A stretch of DNA of 62,022 nt, taken from contig JAIUNT010000005.1 in the NCBI GenBank assembly GCA_020161545.1, positions 1 through 62,022 of the forward strand. The letters are read 5' to 3'. This document shows positions 34,901 through 44,575 of the stretch, piece by piece. A program made the translations under genes and the position numbers. Source of the DNA: Pseudomonadota bacterium. GTDB taxonomy: Bacteria; Pseudomonadota; Alphaproteobacteria; Caedimonadales; UBA1908. Numbering within the stretch: position 1 is the first letter of the stretch; each line of letters opens with the position of its first letter. Under the pieces are notes generated by a model. That model saw only the letters and a list, made by a program, of their open reading frames with translations. It made no database searches and had not been told where the DNA came from.

Positions 34901-36820
34901 GACTTTACGGTGGTTGGTATTGGAGACATGTCAGGGGACGTGTTTGGCAACGGCATGCTTTTGTCGCGCCACATTCGCCTCGTCGCCGCGTTCAACCACA
35001 GCCATATCTTCATTGATCCCCATCCCGATACAAAGAAGAGCTTTGACGAACGTGAGCGTCTCTTTAACTTACCGCGCTCTTCGTGGGCAGACTACAACAT
35101 TGATGCGGTGTCACAGGGCGGGGCTATTTATGAGCGCCGCGCTAAAAACATCACCCTGACGCCAGAAATAAAAGAAATGCTGGCCCTGGCCAAAGACACC
35201 ATTACGCCCAATGATCTGATCAAGACGCTTCTTGCGTATCACGCGGATCTTTTGTGGTTTGGCGGCATTGGCACCTATGTCAAGTCCAGCCAAGAAAGTA
35301 ACGCAGACGTTGGGGACCGTAACAACGACGCGGTGCGTGTCAACGCCAAAGACCTGACTTGCAAAGTTGTGGGAGAAGGCGCCAACCTTGGTGTGACACA
35401 CCTGGGGCGCATTGAGTTTGCACGCCGCGCACGCGGTCACATCAACACGGACGCCATTGATAACTCCGCCGGCGTTGACTGCTCGGACCACGAGGTTAAC
35501 ATCAAAATTCTCTTGGGCCGTCCCGTGAAGGAAGGGCGTCTTTCCTTGCCTGAGCGCAATACACTTCTTGAGAGCATGACGGACAATGTGGCCGCCCTTG
35601 TTCTGCAGGATAACTACCAACAAAACCTGTGCCTGAGCATCATGGAGTCCCAAAGCGTGGACGCCCTGGATCAGCAGATTCGCCTTATTAAAAAGCTTGA
35701 AAGCACAGGCCTTTTGAACCGGGCCATCGAGTATCTGCCCGAGGACACAACCTTAGCTGAAATGCTCTCCTCTGGCAAAAGCCTTGTGCGTCCAGAGCTT
35801 GCCATCCTCTTGGCCTACGCTAAGATTTTCCTCTACACAGAGGTCGTCAAATCCGACGTCGTGAAGGATCCTTTCTTTGAGGGACACCTCATCTCTTATT
35901 TCCCGGCGCAAATGCGCGCAAACTGGGCCGATGACGCGCTCAAGCATCCCCTGCGCGATGAAATTATCGCAACGGTGATGATCAATGAGATCATTAACCG
36001 CACGGGCGCAGCTTTCATCCATGAGCTTCAGGAAACAACCTCTCGCCCCATTTCCCATATCATCAAGGCGTATTATGTGGCCGTGGAGGTCTTCCACATT
36101 CATGCGTTCTGGGACGCCCTTGAGACTTATGACACGAAAATTGATGCGGGCCGCCAAATCAAAGCCTATAAAGAAATCCTTAAGATCATCAAAGGATTGA
36201 TCGGGTGGCTTTTGCGGCACTACCCCCTCGATGACTCCATCTCGGACCTTATCAACAGTCTTTCCCCTGGTGTGGACGCGCTCATCCACGACATCATGGA
36301 CTGCTTGGATGCGGACGGCGAGGATAAGCTGGCCCAAATCATTGTCTCCTACCAGGAAATTGGCTTTGACCATGATTTTGCTGAAAAATGTGCCATCCTC
36401 AACCTGGCCGCAAACTCACCAGACATCGTGCTCATGGCGGCAAGAACAGGATTCTCCATTCGCCAAGTGGCAACCCTTTACTTCTTACTGGGCAGCCGCT
36501 TCAACTTTCTCAGGCTGCGCAAACAGATTCGATCAATGGTTGTTTCAAACCACTGGGCCAATGTGCAGCTGGCAGGCATGCTTGAGGATCTTTACACCCA
36601 CCAGAGCACCCTGACGGATAAACTGCTTACCTTGGCCAAAAACATGGATGATCCCTTCACCGACAACGGCATTCATCTTATCCTTGATTGGGATCTGGCC
36701 CACGCCAGCACCGTTGCAAAACTTGACCGTCTTTTCGAAGAGGTCAACATTTCAAGGTGTACGGATCTACCAACCCTGACGGTCTTGACAAGAGAATTGC
36801 GTCTTTTGAGCGAATCTTAG
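31979..36820 (+). CDS. gdh: NAD-specific glutamate dehydrogenase, large (180-kDa) class
   Basis: A 1613-residue enzyme converting glutamate to 2-oxoglutarate and ammonium with NAD. Its length is normal for the proteobacterial giant GDH class. The N-terminal ~650 residues hold regulatory ACT-like segments ([17 protein letters not shown] region). The catalytic core begins near [15 protein letters not shown], with the substrate-binding Lys segment [12 protein letters not shown] (about residue 845), [15 protein letters not shown] (NAD-domain glycines) and FIDPHPD. A long helical C-terminal domain follows. ATG 31979 gives [13 protein letters not shown]; the TTG at 31910 is rejected. It is probably monocistronic and links amino-acid catabolism to the TCA cycle. 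Confidence 0.95.
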   Translation: MTPHDEDDIVQHVTSILKRRIDTSAHASLKRFIMSFYGYQHLKALKRLSPERIADGIERLWNFIQVREASSPKYEVFFWKPETLEASPDRLVIQIVNENMPFLVGSLIHLLSRLELKPRFVIHPVLFTQRDASGRLVSLSDKNTTHHANHSEESLIYCEVLENVTPESVERVLSELPQMLLEIRQATQDWSAMQKCIGTALEDMDASAYPGEQTRILEVKEFLSWIQDEHFTFLGYCRYELYGEDGRLLREPRASNPLGILRAEDQRRLNHVFEGVNYSQTARHLILKPSPLIINKTTQVSRVHRSVPMDVIGVRYLNEKGDVIGLHMFLGLFTSVAYDSSARDIPYLRRKVEQVVTSAGLEPTWHDGKALIHVLDSLPRDELFQASVSELTEIGMAIVRLQVEQRVALFMRPDLFKRFMSCLVYVPGDVFDSALMDKIGEVLERELDGTVSLVKAQFGAFSFARIHYTIVAKKSLDDTYDHAHIEQLLAEVARSWSDDLRTALLNKYSEWKTARLFRLYKSAFSRGYQDRFTGEEVMNDIDALEPLYTSKTFASRVYQPQNSNPTHIKLKFFHYGSPIALSSILPTLENMNLKVISEVPFKIQRAETDDLIWIHDFDMTLRDEIAIAPETSFDNFIKAFEAVYTKQTEDDGFNRLVLAAGLTWRQCSLVRAYARYLKQLGLNLSEAFIQSALVKNAHITALLVSLFEARFHPDITQFDASLVDDINKALDAVDNPDEDRVLRRYLNAILSTLRTNYFQLDQDSHQKSYMSFKFDCASLLDMPLPRPLYEIYIYAQDMEAVHLRGGRVARGGIRWSDRYEDYRTEILGLMKAQMVKNSVIVPVGSKGGFIVKKSLENLTREEAQAIVVTCYQTMIRGMLDITDNLVSHQIVPPSQVMRYDGDDPYLVVAADKGTATFSDYANSVSNAYGFWLGDAFASGGSAGYDHKKMAITARGAWKSVERHFREIGLDIQTTDFTVVGIGDMSGDVFGNGMLLSRHIRLVAAFNHSHIFIDPHPDTKKSFDERERLFNLPRSSWADYNIDAVSQGGAIYERRAKNITLTPEIKEMLALAKDTITPNDLIKTLLAYHADLLWFGGIGTYVKSSQESNADVGDRNNDAVRVNAKDLTCKVVGEGANLGVTHLGRIEFARRARGHINTDAIDNSAGVDCSDHEVNIKILLGRPVKEGRLSLPERNTLLESMTDNVAALVLQDNYQQNLCLSIMESQSVDALDQQIRLIKKLESTGLLNRAIEYLPEDTTLAEMLSSGKSLVRPELAILLAYAKIFLYTEVVKSDVVKDPFFEGHLISYFPAQMRANWADDALKHPLRDEIIATVMINEIINRTGAAFIHELQETTSRPISHIIKAYYVAVEVFHIHAFWDALETYDTKIDAGRQIKAYKEILKIIKGLIGWLLRHYPLDDSISDLINSLSPGVDALIHDIMDCLDADGEDKLAQIIVSYQEIGFDHDFAEKCAILNLAANSPDIVLMAARTGFSIRQVATLYFLLGSRFNFLRLRKQIRSMVVSNHWANVQLAGMLEDLYTHQSTLTDKLLTLAKNMDDPFTDNGIHLILDWDLAHASTVAKLDRLFEEVNISRCTDLPTLTVLTRELRLLSES

Positions 36821-37027
36821 ATAGAAATTTAACTTTCGACGAAATAGGCACATGTAAACACTGTCTATTTTTATGGAAGTCAAACCATGCGTCACCACAA
36901 CTTACCGGGCCGTACAGAAATGACTTCCCCAACAGCTGGGCTCCCGTGAAGGGCCCAGCCCCCCTCTTGACGCGGCGCGCGCACGGGCGCATTGTGACGG
37001 TACTTTTATGCTAAACAGTGAGGATAT

Positions 37028-39049
37028 ATGCAGCCATCTCCCCAACCCCACGCACCCCCTTTGCTCAAAGACGCCGCCACTGCTGTGCGCATCTTAGCCA
37101 TGGACGCCGTTGAGACAGCAAAGTCGGGGCACCCCGGCATGCCCATGGGGATGGCAGACGTGGCCAGTGTCCTTTTTGGAAAATTCCTGCGCATTAACCC
37201 TCAAGATCCTTTGTGGCCGGACCGTGACCGTTTTGTCTTATCTGCAGGGCACGGATCCATGCTTCTTTACGCCCTGAATTACCTGTCGGGATATGAGGGA
37301 ATGACCCTCCAGGCCCTGCGCACCTTCCGTCAGCTGGATAGTGTGGCAGCAGGTCATCCGGAGGTGCAGCCCTCCCTTGGCATCGAGACCACCACAGGTC
37401 CCTTGGGGCAAGGCTTTGCCAATGCTGTTGGTATGGCTTTGGCGGAGAAAATGCTGCGTGCAAGCTATGGTGACGCCCTTGTCTGCCACAAAACCTACGC
37501 CATTGTCGGTGATGGATGTTTGATGGAAGGCATTGCCCAAGAAGCCCTGTCCCTGGCTGGACACCTGAAGCTTGCAAACCTCATTGTCCTTTTTGATGAC
37601 AATCACATCTCCATTGACGGCAAAACGTCCCTGTCCATGTCCGATGACACGAGGGCCCGCTTTCTTGCCGGCGGATGGCAGGTGGAGGCCATTGACGGCC
37701 ATGATATGGCGCAAATTGAGGCAGCTCTTGCAAAGGCGCAAATGGCCACCAAGCCAACCCTCATTGCGTGTCGCACCACCATCGGATACGGCGCCCCCAC
37801 AAAAGCCGGCACCCACGGCGTCCATGGGTCTCCCCTTGGGAAGGAAGAATGCGCCGCGGTGCGTGAGGCTTTGGGGTGGGACCATCCTCCCTTTGAAATC
37901 CCAGATGAGCTGCTTGAGGCCTGGCGTGCCAACTTAACGGCGCGCGTGTCCCCCCACTACAACGCATGGAAAGATCGCCTGTCGCAAACGGACTTCCATG
38001 TGCGTGAGGCCTTCTCACGCGCTGTGAGCGGGGACTTGGGCACTGCGTGGGAAGGAGCACTGCGCACCCACAAGGAAAGCCTTCTTGCCCTACGCCCAAG
38101 CCTTGCCACACGTCAGGCCTCGGGAGACGTGCTGGACGTTCTCACCCCTCACCTGCCCCAGCTTTTGGGGGGGTCGGCGGACCTGACAGGCTCCAACAAT
38201 ACCCTCGCCAAAGGGGTTAAGGCCATCACCCCCGATGACTTTTCGGGACGTTACGTCCACTACGGCGTACGTGAACACGCCATGGCAGCGCTTATGAATG
38301 GCTTAGCACTCCACGGCGGCTTTATCCCCTTTGGGGGAACGTTCCTTGTGTTTTCGGACTATTGCCGCCCCAGCATGCGCCTAGCTGCCCTCATGGGCGT
38401 GCGCGTCGTTTATGTCATGACCCACGACTCCATCGGCCTTGGAGAAGACGGGCCCACGCACCAGCCCATTGAGCATTTGGCGAGCCTAAGGGCCATTCCA
38501 GGCATGCAGGTCCTGCGCCCCTGTGACGCCGTGGAGGTTGCCGAGTGTTGGGAGATTGCCCTTGAAACCCAAGGCCCCAGTGTTATGGCACTGACGCGCC
38601 AAGCCCTGCCTCTCCTGCGGGAAGATAAGACGCCACAAAACCTCACAAAACAAGGTGCTTACGTTGTGCGCGAAGCGTCCCACGATCACCGCGTGACGCT
38701 TCTGGCCACGGGCTCAGAGGTGGCGCTGGCAGTGGAGGTCAGGGCTCTCTTGGAGGCCCAAGGTATTGGTGCACGCGTTGTGTCCATCCCCGCCACCAAC
38801 CTCTTTGACGCGCAGCCAAGCGAGGTCAAAGCGCAGCTCCTTTCCCCCCACACCCTGCGGGTGGCCATTGAAGCCGCCAGCCCCTTTGGATGGGAAAAGT
38901 ATGTTGGGGAAGATGGGCTCATTTGTGGGATATCCTCCTTCGGGGCAAGCGCGCCCTACCAGACCCTTTACGCACATTTTGGCCTGACACCGGGGGCAAT
39001 TCACGCTAAGATCTTGGATAAATTAGAAGATAAGAAAACACAAAAATAA
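37028..39049 (+). CDS. tkt: Transketolase
   Basis: A 673-residue thiamine-diphosphate enzyme of the non-oxidative pentose-phosphate pathway, moving two-carbon units between sugar phosphates. Motifs are DAVETAKSGHPGMPMGMAD at the N terminus, TTGPLGQG, GDGCLMEGIAQEAL with the downstream FDDNHISIDG (ThDP motif), and the pyrimidine-domain GVREHAMAALMNGLALHGG containing the catalytic Glu. DSIGLGEDGPTHQPIEHLASL follows, a transketolase hallmark. It lies 12 bases before gap, suggesting a carbon-metabolism operon. The upstream gap 36821-37027 shows no gene; GAGGA precedes the ATG. Confidence 0.97.
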   Translation: MQPSPQPHAPPLLKDAATAVRILAMDAVETAKSGHPGMPMGMADVASVLFGKFLRINPQDPLWPDRDRFVLSAGHGSMLLYALNYLSGYEGMTLQALRTFRQLDSVAAGHPEVQPSLGIETTTGPLGQGFANAVGMALAEKMLRASYGDALVCHKTYAIVGDGCLMEGIAQEALSLAGHLKLANLIVLFDDNHISIDGKTSLSMSDDTRARFLAGGWQVEAIDGHDMAQIEAALAKAQMATKPTLIACRTTIGYGAPTKAGTHGVHGSPLGKEECAAVREALGWDHPPFEIPDELLEAWRANLTARVSPHYNAWKDRLSQTDFHVREAFSRAVSGDLGTAWEGALRTHKESLLALRPSLATRQASGDVLDVLTPHLPQLLGGSADLTGSNNTLAKGVKAITPDDFSGRYVHYGVREHAMAALMNGLALHGGFIPFGGTFLVFSDYCRPSMRLAALMGVRVVYVMTHDSIGLGEDGPTHQPIEHLASLRAIPGMQVLRPCDAVEVAECWEIALETQGPSVMALTRQALPLLREDKTPQNLTKQGAYVVREASHDHRVTLLATGSEVALAVEVRALLEAQGIGARVVSIPATNLFDAQPSEVKAQLLSPHTLRVAIEAASPFGWEKYVGEDGLICGISSFGASAPYQTLYAHFGLTPGAIHAKILDKLEDKKTQK

Positions 39050-39061
39050 AGGATAAACCCT

Positions 39062-40069
39062 ATGACAACGCGCATTGCTATTAATGGATTTGGTCGCATC
39101 GGACGCATGGTGTTTCGTGCCCTTTGTGAGCGTAAGGACGTCGACCTTGAGGTTGTGGCCATCAATGACCTGACCCCTGCCGACACAAACGTTCACCTTT
39201 TGAAGTATGATTCTGTGCACGGAGCCTTCGGCCACAGTGTCTCTCTTGATGGCGATACCCTTGTTGTGGACGGCAAACGCATACGTATGCTGAGCGAAAA
39301 AAATCCCGCAAACTTGCCCTGGAAGGACCTGGGCGTTGACCTTGTCATGGAATGCTCTGGCGTCTTCACCTCCAAGGACTCCGCCAGCGCGCACCTTGAC
39401 GCCGGCGCCAAACGCGTGTTGATCTCCGCCCCCGCCACAGGCGTTGACGCGACCATTGTGTACGGCGTCAACCACAACGTGATCACGAAGGATACGGTTG
39501 TTGTGTCCAACGCGTCTTGCACCACCAATTGCCTCGCGCCCCTGGCCAAGGTGCTCCACGATACCTTTGGCATTGAGCATGGTTTTATGACCACTATCCA
39601 CGCCTTCACCGGCGACCAGCGCTTGGTGGACACTGGCCACAAGGATTTGCGACGCGCACGTGCGGCCACCCTTTCCATGATCCCCACCTCAACGGGGGCG
39701 GCACGCTCCGTGGGCCTTGTGATGCCTGAGCTTGCAGGCAAGATTGACGGCTCAAGCGTGCGCGTGCCCACGGCCAACGTTTCCTTTGTGGACTTCACCT
39801 TTGTCAGCAAGACCGCAACATCTGTCAGCGCCGTGAACAACGCCCTTGAGACCGCTGCAAAGGGTTTCTTAGCAGGCATTTTGCGCTATGAGGACGCACC
39901 CCTTGTGTCCAGCGACTTCAACCACGACGGCCACAGCTCCATTGTGGACGCCCTTGAGACCCAAGTGGTGGACGCAACATTCGTGCGCGTGGCCGCCTGG
40001 TACGACAACGAGTGGGGCTTTTCCCAGCGCATGCTGGACACGGCCCTCGTGATGGCACGGACACTTTAA
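39062..40069 (+). CDS. gap: Glyceraldehyde-3-phosphate dehydrogenase
   Basis: A 335-residue glycolytic/gluconeogenic enzyme. NAD-binding INGFGRIGRMVFRAL is at the N terminus, the active-site SNASCTTNCLAP contains Cys153, and HAFTGDQRLVD, GAARSVGLVMPEL and the C-terminal WYDNEWGFSQRM complete the family pattern. Asp of VVAINDLT is consistent with NAD preference. It follows tkt closely with AAAGGA upstream, the common tkt-gap order of alphaproteobacteria. A long perfect hairpin directly follows the stop. Confidence 0.98.
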   Translation: MTTRIAINGFGRIGRMVFRALCERKDVDLEVVAINDLTPADTNVHLLKYDSVHGAFGHSVSLDGDTLVVDGKRIRMLSEKNPANLPWKDLGVDLVMECSGVFTSKDSASAHLDAGAKRVLISAPATGVDATIVYGVNHNVITKDTVVVSNASCTTNCLAPLAKVLHDTFGIEHGFMTTIHAFTGDQRLVDTGHKDLRRARAATLSMIPTSTGAARSVGLVMPELAGKIDGSSVRVPTANVSFVDFTFVSKTATSVSAVNNALETAAKGFLAGILRYEDAPLVSSDFNHDGHSSIVDALETQVVDATFVRVAAWYDNEWGFSQRMLDTALVMARTL

Positions 40070-40077
40070 AGAATGTC

Positions 40078-40118
40078 CTTTCAACACAAAGGGGCTCAAC
40101 GCCCTTTTGTGTTGAAAG
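40078..40118. terminator. Long 18-bp hairpin after gap
   Basis: Bases 40078-40095 pair with 40101-40118 (one G-U) around a TCAAC loop. There is no following U-tract, so it may act as a processing or stability element as well as, or instead of, a terminator. Confidence 0.65.
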
Positions 40119-40144
40119 TAACGGTGACAAAATCGTGAGGCAAC

Positions 40145-40558
40145 ATGAGACACATCCGCAGTTTTCTGCTAGCCATCACCCTCTTCGCGTTTTTGGTCCA
40201 CACGCCCTGTGATGCTTACACAGATGATCTATCGACCGAGCACGAGAGCCGCACAACCTCAGGCTATGCAGTGACTCTGCCGTACGCAGGAGACATAGAG
40301 GTAGGAAAAGATTTTATAGAAATATTACGATATCTTGTCGCGTTAAAAAAAACTCACAACAGCCTACACACCCTTGTCACAGAAGCCATGCGTGAATCCT
40401 TATCCGCGCGCCATCGTGAGATTCTCAATAGAAATTATCAAAGAGATGTGGCGCAGGCACCAGCCGAGTGGAGACTGCGTACCACGGATATTTTAACCAT
40501 ACGTAATGCCACAACATCTCTGGAATATCTTCAGTGGATCCTCATAGAGTTGCCTTGA
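40145..40558 (+). CDS. Small secreted protein, unknown function
   Basis: A 137-residue protein with a clear signal peptide (MRHIRSFLLAITLFAFLVHTPCDA). A polar segment follows, then predicted helices (FIEILRYLVALKKTHNSL, LVTEAMRESLSARHREILNRNY). The ATG has GTGAGG five bases upstream. I recognise no domain. It is isolated between the gap hairpin and a bidirectional terminator, facing a broken secreted LRR-like gene. It may belong to the same secreted accessory set (inference). Confidence 0.6.
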   Translation: MRHIRSFLLAITLFAFLVHTPCDAYTDDLSTEHESRTTSGYAVTLPYAGDIEVGKDFIEILRYLVALKKTHNSLHTLVTEAMRESLSARHREILNRNYQRDVAQAPAEWRLRTTDILTIRNATTSLEYLQWILIELP

Positions 40559-40589
40559 GGCCATCAGAACCCTGTCACATGACGAACAT

Positions 40590-40617
40590 AAAAAAGGGAG
40601 GCAGATGCCCCCTTTTT
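40590..40617. terminator. Bidirectional terminator between converging genes
   Basis: AAAAAGGGAGGC pairs with GCCCCCTTTTT with one bulged A and an AGAT loop. A and T runs on both sides suit both strands. Confidence 0.75.
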
Positions 40618-40632
40618 CAGTCCTTCAACCGA

Positions 40633-41658
40633 TCATAACAGTTGTAACAAGCGCCCAAAAAGACTGGTGTTTAAAAGACGTGCAAACCTGCTCCCAACAT
40701 GCCTTTGAAGAAGCGCTATTTGATTTTTTGTTGCCTCTTCATCTAGCCCAATTACCTGCGTTGTATGAAGGTTTAAATATGTCAGACTGTCGTTATTTAA
40801 AATCCCATCATGCAGAGCTTTGTACTCTGCCTCTGTGAAATAATTTGAGATGCCTTGAGGGGCACGAGGATCCACCATTGCTCTGGGCAATAAGCGTCCC
40901 TCCCTATGAAGGTTCTTATTAACATCTGAGATTTCAAGGGCTTCAAGTGTTTTCGTTTCTGCAATATAAGTTGAGAGCTTTCTAAGAGCGGACATGTCAA
41001 AGTTCACACTTCCACCCAAAGAAAGAACGCTTAGTGACGGCAATGAAGTGATGAGATCAGCATTGGTATCACTAAACATATTCATTGAGTTGTACACGAG
41101 ATGCAGTTGAGTTATTCCTGTGAGCCCGCCCAAAGAAAGGTGAAGCGCATTCCCATAACACGTAATTTCAGACACAGGGCTACGTTTAAAGGCCGCACTA
41201 AAGGCTCCGTCTTTCATCAAAACCTCCCAAACCTTATCTGTGACGCCAAGCGCTCGCAAACCCTTTCATTGACCTTCGTGATTAAGGTGAGGTGTCAGCG
41301 CAGAACATAGTCTAGCTGTCGTGTCTAGGATGGTTGTTCCCGATAGCACAGTGTAATTTGTGCAATAGCCCTCAAGGAGATTATCTTCATTAAGGAAGTC
41401 AAACAACGCATTCACATAAGCGTCATATTCTTCATCACTATGTAAATTGCCAAACTGTGCACGCAACGTGCTATAGGAACGAGACGGTGTTAAGGCAATT
41501 TGAGCTGAACCAAAACGCAATCCTTCTGTTGAGGAAGGTGGTCGGTAGAAGTGTAAAGGCTCTTCATCTGGTACTTGTCCAACCTCACCTGAACAAAAGG
41601 CCTGGGCCAAAAGAAAAAAACTCAAGGCTGCAGCTTTCAAAAAATCTGAATTCTTCAT
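40633..41658 (-). pseudogene. Secreted leucine-rich-repeat-like protein interrupted by one in-frame TGA
   Basis: Two minus-strand frames (41658-41266 and downstream to 40633) are in the same phase, separated only by TGA at 41266-41268. Read through, they encode 341 residues: a signal peptide (MKNSDFLKAAALSFFLLAQAFC), an acidic helical region, then LRR-like strands (LHLSLGGLTGITQLHLVYNSM, LPSLSVLSLGGSVNF, LEALEISDVNKN, LTYLNLHTTQVIG). The sequence continues coherently on both sides of the TGA, so this is a recent nonsense mutation or a readthrough site. Genome-wide recoding is unlikely because TGA ends many intact genes here. Confidence 0.65.
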
Positions 41659-41743
41659 ATAAAAACACTCTTGTTACGAACACAATTCAGATAAAATCAT
41701 CAAAAAATATGTCAATACATTTTTTTATTTTAAAAATACACCA

Positions 41744-41781
41744 CTATAAAAAAGGGGGCTCAAAAGCCCCCTTTTTTATAG
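41744..41781. terminator. Strong terminator downstream of the FYDLN protein
   Basis: A perfect 17-bp stem (41744-41760 with 41765-41781) with a CAAA loop and a GGGGGCT core. The run of A/T at the stem base gives a U-tract on the minus strand. Confidence 0.9.
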
Positions 41782-41798
41782 CTTTACCAAAAGACGTT

Positions 41799-42068
41799 TT
41801 ATTCATCCTCTTCGATATCCGCCTCAATGATGTCATCATCACCGCCGAGGGCATCATCCTCGTCTTCGATTTCCAGATCAAAGACCTCCTCAACGGGCGC
41901 TTCCGCCTTTTGAGCGCGCCCAGAAGTCTTTACATACTTGGATGAAAACTCTTGCGCGTCAAAGGTCTTGCCGCACTTTGGGCATGTCATGGGGTCTTTG
42001 TTCAGGTCATAGAAAGGGGCACTGCATTTGCGACAAACGCGCTTTGTGCCGAGCTTGGGGTTTACCAT
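41799..42068 (-). CDS. FYDLN-acid (TIGR02300-type) zinc-ribbon protein
   Basis: An 89-residue protein. The N-terminal zinc ribbon has two CxxC pairs (CRKC, CPKC) around the namesake FYDLN, and KLGTKRVC precedes it. The C-terminal half is a long Asp/Glu tract. This family is largely restricted to alphaproteobacteria and has no assigned role; the ribbon suggests nucleic-acid or protein binding. AAGGAG precedes the ATG. It is divergent from flgF and has its own strong terminator. Confidence 0.9.
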   Translation of the reverse strand: MVNPKLGTKRVCRKCSAPFYDLNKDPMTCPKCGKTFDAQEFSSKYVKTSGRAQKAEAPVEEVFDLEIEDEDDALGGDDDIIEADIEEDE

Positions 42069-42231
42069 GTCTTACTCCTTAGAAAAAGAATCTCCTTTAT
42101 GGGCTTTGCCACGACCGGGGGGGATGTGTCAAACCTTTTTATCTTGCGGGGCATTTTGGATGAAAAAGGTTACTTGGCACACCCCTTGCATATGACACAA
42201 GCAGAATGAAACGTGAACCAGGTAAAACAAG

Positions 42232-42957
42232 ATGCTGTCAGTGGACGTGACGCTCTCTTTGGCTCAGACCATCAAGCGCGATATGGAGGTGGTCACAAAC
42301 AACATCGCCAACGCGCAAACGGCTGGCTTTAAAGGCTTTGCAACAGTCTTGAGTGAATCAAGATGGCATCCAACACCTAAGCAAGACTACTCCTTCGTCC
42401 AGGATCTTGCAACGGTGCGCGACACATCCCTTGGCGCCTTCAAGCAAACGGGGGACCCCTTTCATCTCTACATCAATGGCCAGGGGTACTTTGCTGTACA
42501 AACACCCCAAGGCACACGCTATACACGCAGCGGTGTTTTTACCCTCGATAACCTCAACCAAATCGTCACCGCCCAGGGATATCCCGTGATGGACACCAGC
42601 AACTCTCCCATCGTGCTGCCCGAAGGCGTCTTCAATATCTCCATCGGCAAAGACGGCACCATTACGGACGGCGAAGATAATATTGGCACTGTTGGTCGCT
42701 TTTCCATACCAGCAGGCGCAAATCTCACCGATGAGGCAGGCTCCCTCATTAACACCGACATGCCAGCTGTGCTTGACGAAGAGATCCCTGTACTCCAGCA
42801 CGGATACGAAGCCTCCAACGTTAACACAGTGGTGGAGACCACAAAGCTCATGTCTCTCCTGCGCGCCTACCAGCAAGCTCAAAGTTATATCGAGGCCCAA
42901 AGTAAGCTTCAGTCTCAAATGGCTCAACAACTCATTAAAATTGCGCCCGCCGCATAA
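42232..42957 (+). CDS. flgF: Flagellar proximal rod protein FlgF
   Basis: A 241-residue rod protein exported by the flagellar type III system. The N-terminal helix carries NNIANAQTAGFKGFATVL (the flagellar rod motif, ANxxT). FHLYINGQGYFAVQTPQGTRYTRSG is the core FlgF/FlgG motif, and EASNVNTVVETTKLMSLLRAYQQAQ is the conserved C-terminal helix. It is shorter than FlgG, as expected for FlgF. It starts a flgF-flgG-flgA-flgH run. Confidence 0.93.
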   Translation: MLSVDVTLSLAQTIKRDMEVVTNNIANAQTAGFKGFATVLSESRWHPTPKQDYSFVQDLATVRDTSLGAFKQTGDPFHLYINGQGYFAVQTPQGTRYTRSGVFTLDNLNQIVTAQGYPVMDTSNSPIVLPEGVFNISIGKDGTITDGEDNIGTVGRFSIPAGANLTDEAGSLINTDMPAVLDEEIPVLQHGYEASNVNTVVETTKLMSLLRAYQQAQSYIEAQSKLQSQMAQQLIKIAPAA

Positions 42958-42972
42958 CGAAAGGAAAACTCA

Positions 42973-43764
42973 ATGACTTCCATCGCCCTTGCCAACTCCG
43001 CCTCAGGCGCACAAGCTGCACAAAACAATGTGGATGTGATCGCCAACAACATCGCAAACATGAAAACCGCCGGCCACAAAGAGCGCCTTGCCCTTTTCTC
43101 AACCCTCATGTCCATTGGCAAGGACCGCGTGGGAAGCCTGTCTGACTCCTCAGGCACCGTGGTCCCTGTGGGCGTTCAAATCGGTCTTGGTGTGCAGCTG
43201 CAGGCTGTGACCCCCATCATGACCCAGGGAAATCCCGTGCAAACGGATAACCCTTACCATGTTGCCATCCAAGGAAGCGGGTATTTTCAGATCGAAAAAC
43301 CCAATGGCGACACGGCCTATACCCGCGCCGGTACCTTTGAGGTCAACGCAGACGGCAACCTTGTGACCCAAGAAGGGTTTCTTCTCACACCCACCATCAC
43401 CATTCCCCAGGACGCCCTCTGGGTTAAGATTGATGCAAGCGGCGAGGTGAGCGCAAAACTCCCCGGCAACATCACGCCACAGATTTTGGGACAAATTACC
43501 CTCGCATCCTTCGCCAACCCCGCAGGCCTTGAAGCCCAAGACGGAAACCTTTTCCTTGAAACACCTGCCTCTGGCGCACCCATCATAGGCAACCCCGCGT
43601 CGGACGGATACGGAAAGCTTCTCCAGAACTGGTACGAGGGATCAAACGTCAACTCCGTTGTGGCCATCACCAGCCTCATTGAAGCCCAGCGCGCCTTTGA
43701 GCTGAACGTCAAGGCCGCCAAGGCCGAAGACGAGATGGAAGCAGCCCTCAACTCAATCGTGTAA
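42973..43764 (+). CDS. flgG: Flagellar distal rod protein FlgG
   Basis: A 263-residue distal-rod subunit, standard length for FlgG. NNIANMKTAGHKERLALF is at the N terminus, VQTDNPYHVAIQGSGYFQIEKPNGDTAYTRAG in the core (seen as consecutive motifs), and EGSNVNSVVAITSLIEAQRAFELN at the C terminus. AAAGGAAA precedes the ATG, 15 bases after flgF. Together they form the drive shaft inside the L and P rings. Confidence 0.95.
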   Translation: MTSIALANSASGAQAAQNNVDVIANNIANMKTAGHKERLALFSTLMSIGKDRVGSLSDSSGTVVPVGVQIGLGVQLQAVTPIMTQGNPVQTDNPYHVAIQGSGYFQIEKPNGDTAYTRAGTFEVNADGNLVTQEGFLLTPTITIPQDALWVKIDASGEVSAKLPGNITPQILGQITLASFANPAGLEAQDGNLFLETPASGAPIIGNPASDGYGKLLQNWYEGSNVNSVVAITSLIEAQRAFELNVKAAKAEDEMEAALNSIV

Positions 43765-43774
43765 GGATCAGCCC

Positions 43775-44575
43775 ATGATGAAGCACCTGCTCGCCTGCTG
43801 CGCGGCCCTTGTCTTGGTGGGGGAAGTACAAGCCCTGCGCACCCTCAAGGACCTCGACGTCTTGGCCAAGGAGTTCGCCCAAGAGGCAGCGCCCGAGGCC
43901 GCCCTCCCACACGAGAGCGTGCGTCTCATCAGCCTTGATCAGCAAACGCTTGCGCCCCTTCTGGAAGAAGCCTGTCACGGGACCCTTGGCGATGACGCGC
44001 TCAGCGTCCAGTGCGAAGGCTTTCCCAAAATTCCCGAAGGCTTTGAGGGTACGCTTCAAGTCCTGGCCTTTTCTCCCAATGAATCAAAGTCACGCTTTGT
44101 GGCAACCTTGGGGTTTGATGGCGGTGAGATCACCGTGAAAGGGCGCCTGTGCCCTACCGTCCAGGTGCCAGTACTCACCCGCCATGTGCCGGCTGGAGAG
44201 GCCATCACCCTTGAGGATCTTGAGTGGAAAAGAATACCCAGCCGGCAGGTGCTGCGCACAACCTTAACCCGCACCGAGGAGATCATTGGGTGCCTGCCTC
44301 GCTCGGCTAGCCATAAAGTCGGCGCGCCTCTGCGTAAAGGCGACCTTGAACGCCCCCTTCTTGTCAAACGAGGGGAAGGCGTGATCTTGCGCGCCGCCAG
44401 CGGACGCTTGTCCATTGACATGCAAGGCACCTCCTTTGAAAATGGCGAGAAAGGCCAGCGCATTCGGGTGCTTAATCCCGTTAGCCGGCGCACCCTTTAC
44501 GCCGTTGTGGTAGGCCCTCACCAAGTTGAGGTGGAAAGCACCATGCGCCTTGCCCAAGAAGGAGCCGTTCAATGA
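43775..44575 (+). CDS. flgA: P-ring assembly chaperone FlgA
   Basis: A 266-residue periplasmic chaperone for FlgI. It has a signal peptide (MMKHLLACCAALVLVGEVQA), a poorly conserved N-terminal half and a C-terminal SAF/ChapFlgA domain: VPVLTRHVPAGEAITLEDLEW, APLRKGDLERPLLVKRGEGV, and ENGEKGQRIRVLNPVSRRTL ending near V(E)VE. It overlaps flgH by four bases (ATGA). flgI itself is not in the window. Confidence 0.88.
   Translation: MMKHLLACCAALVLVGEVQALRTLKDLDVLAKEFAQEAAPEAALPHESVRLISLDQQTLAPLLEEACHGTLGDDALSVQCEGFPKIPEGFEGTLQVLAFSPNESKSRFVATLGFDGGEITVKGRLCPTVQVPVLTRHVPAGEAITLEDLEWKRIPSRQVLRTTLTRTEEIIGCLPRSASHKVGAPLRKGDLERPLLVKRGEGVILRAASGRLSIDMQGTSFENGEKGQRIRVLNPVSRRTLYAVVVGPHQVEVESTMRLAQEGAVQ

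Noticed and set aside
40633..41658. TGA used as a sense codon (genetic-code change)
   Set aside because: TGA ends many intact genes here (murB, ftsQ, flgA, alaX and others), so genome-wide UGA recoding does not fit.
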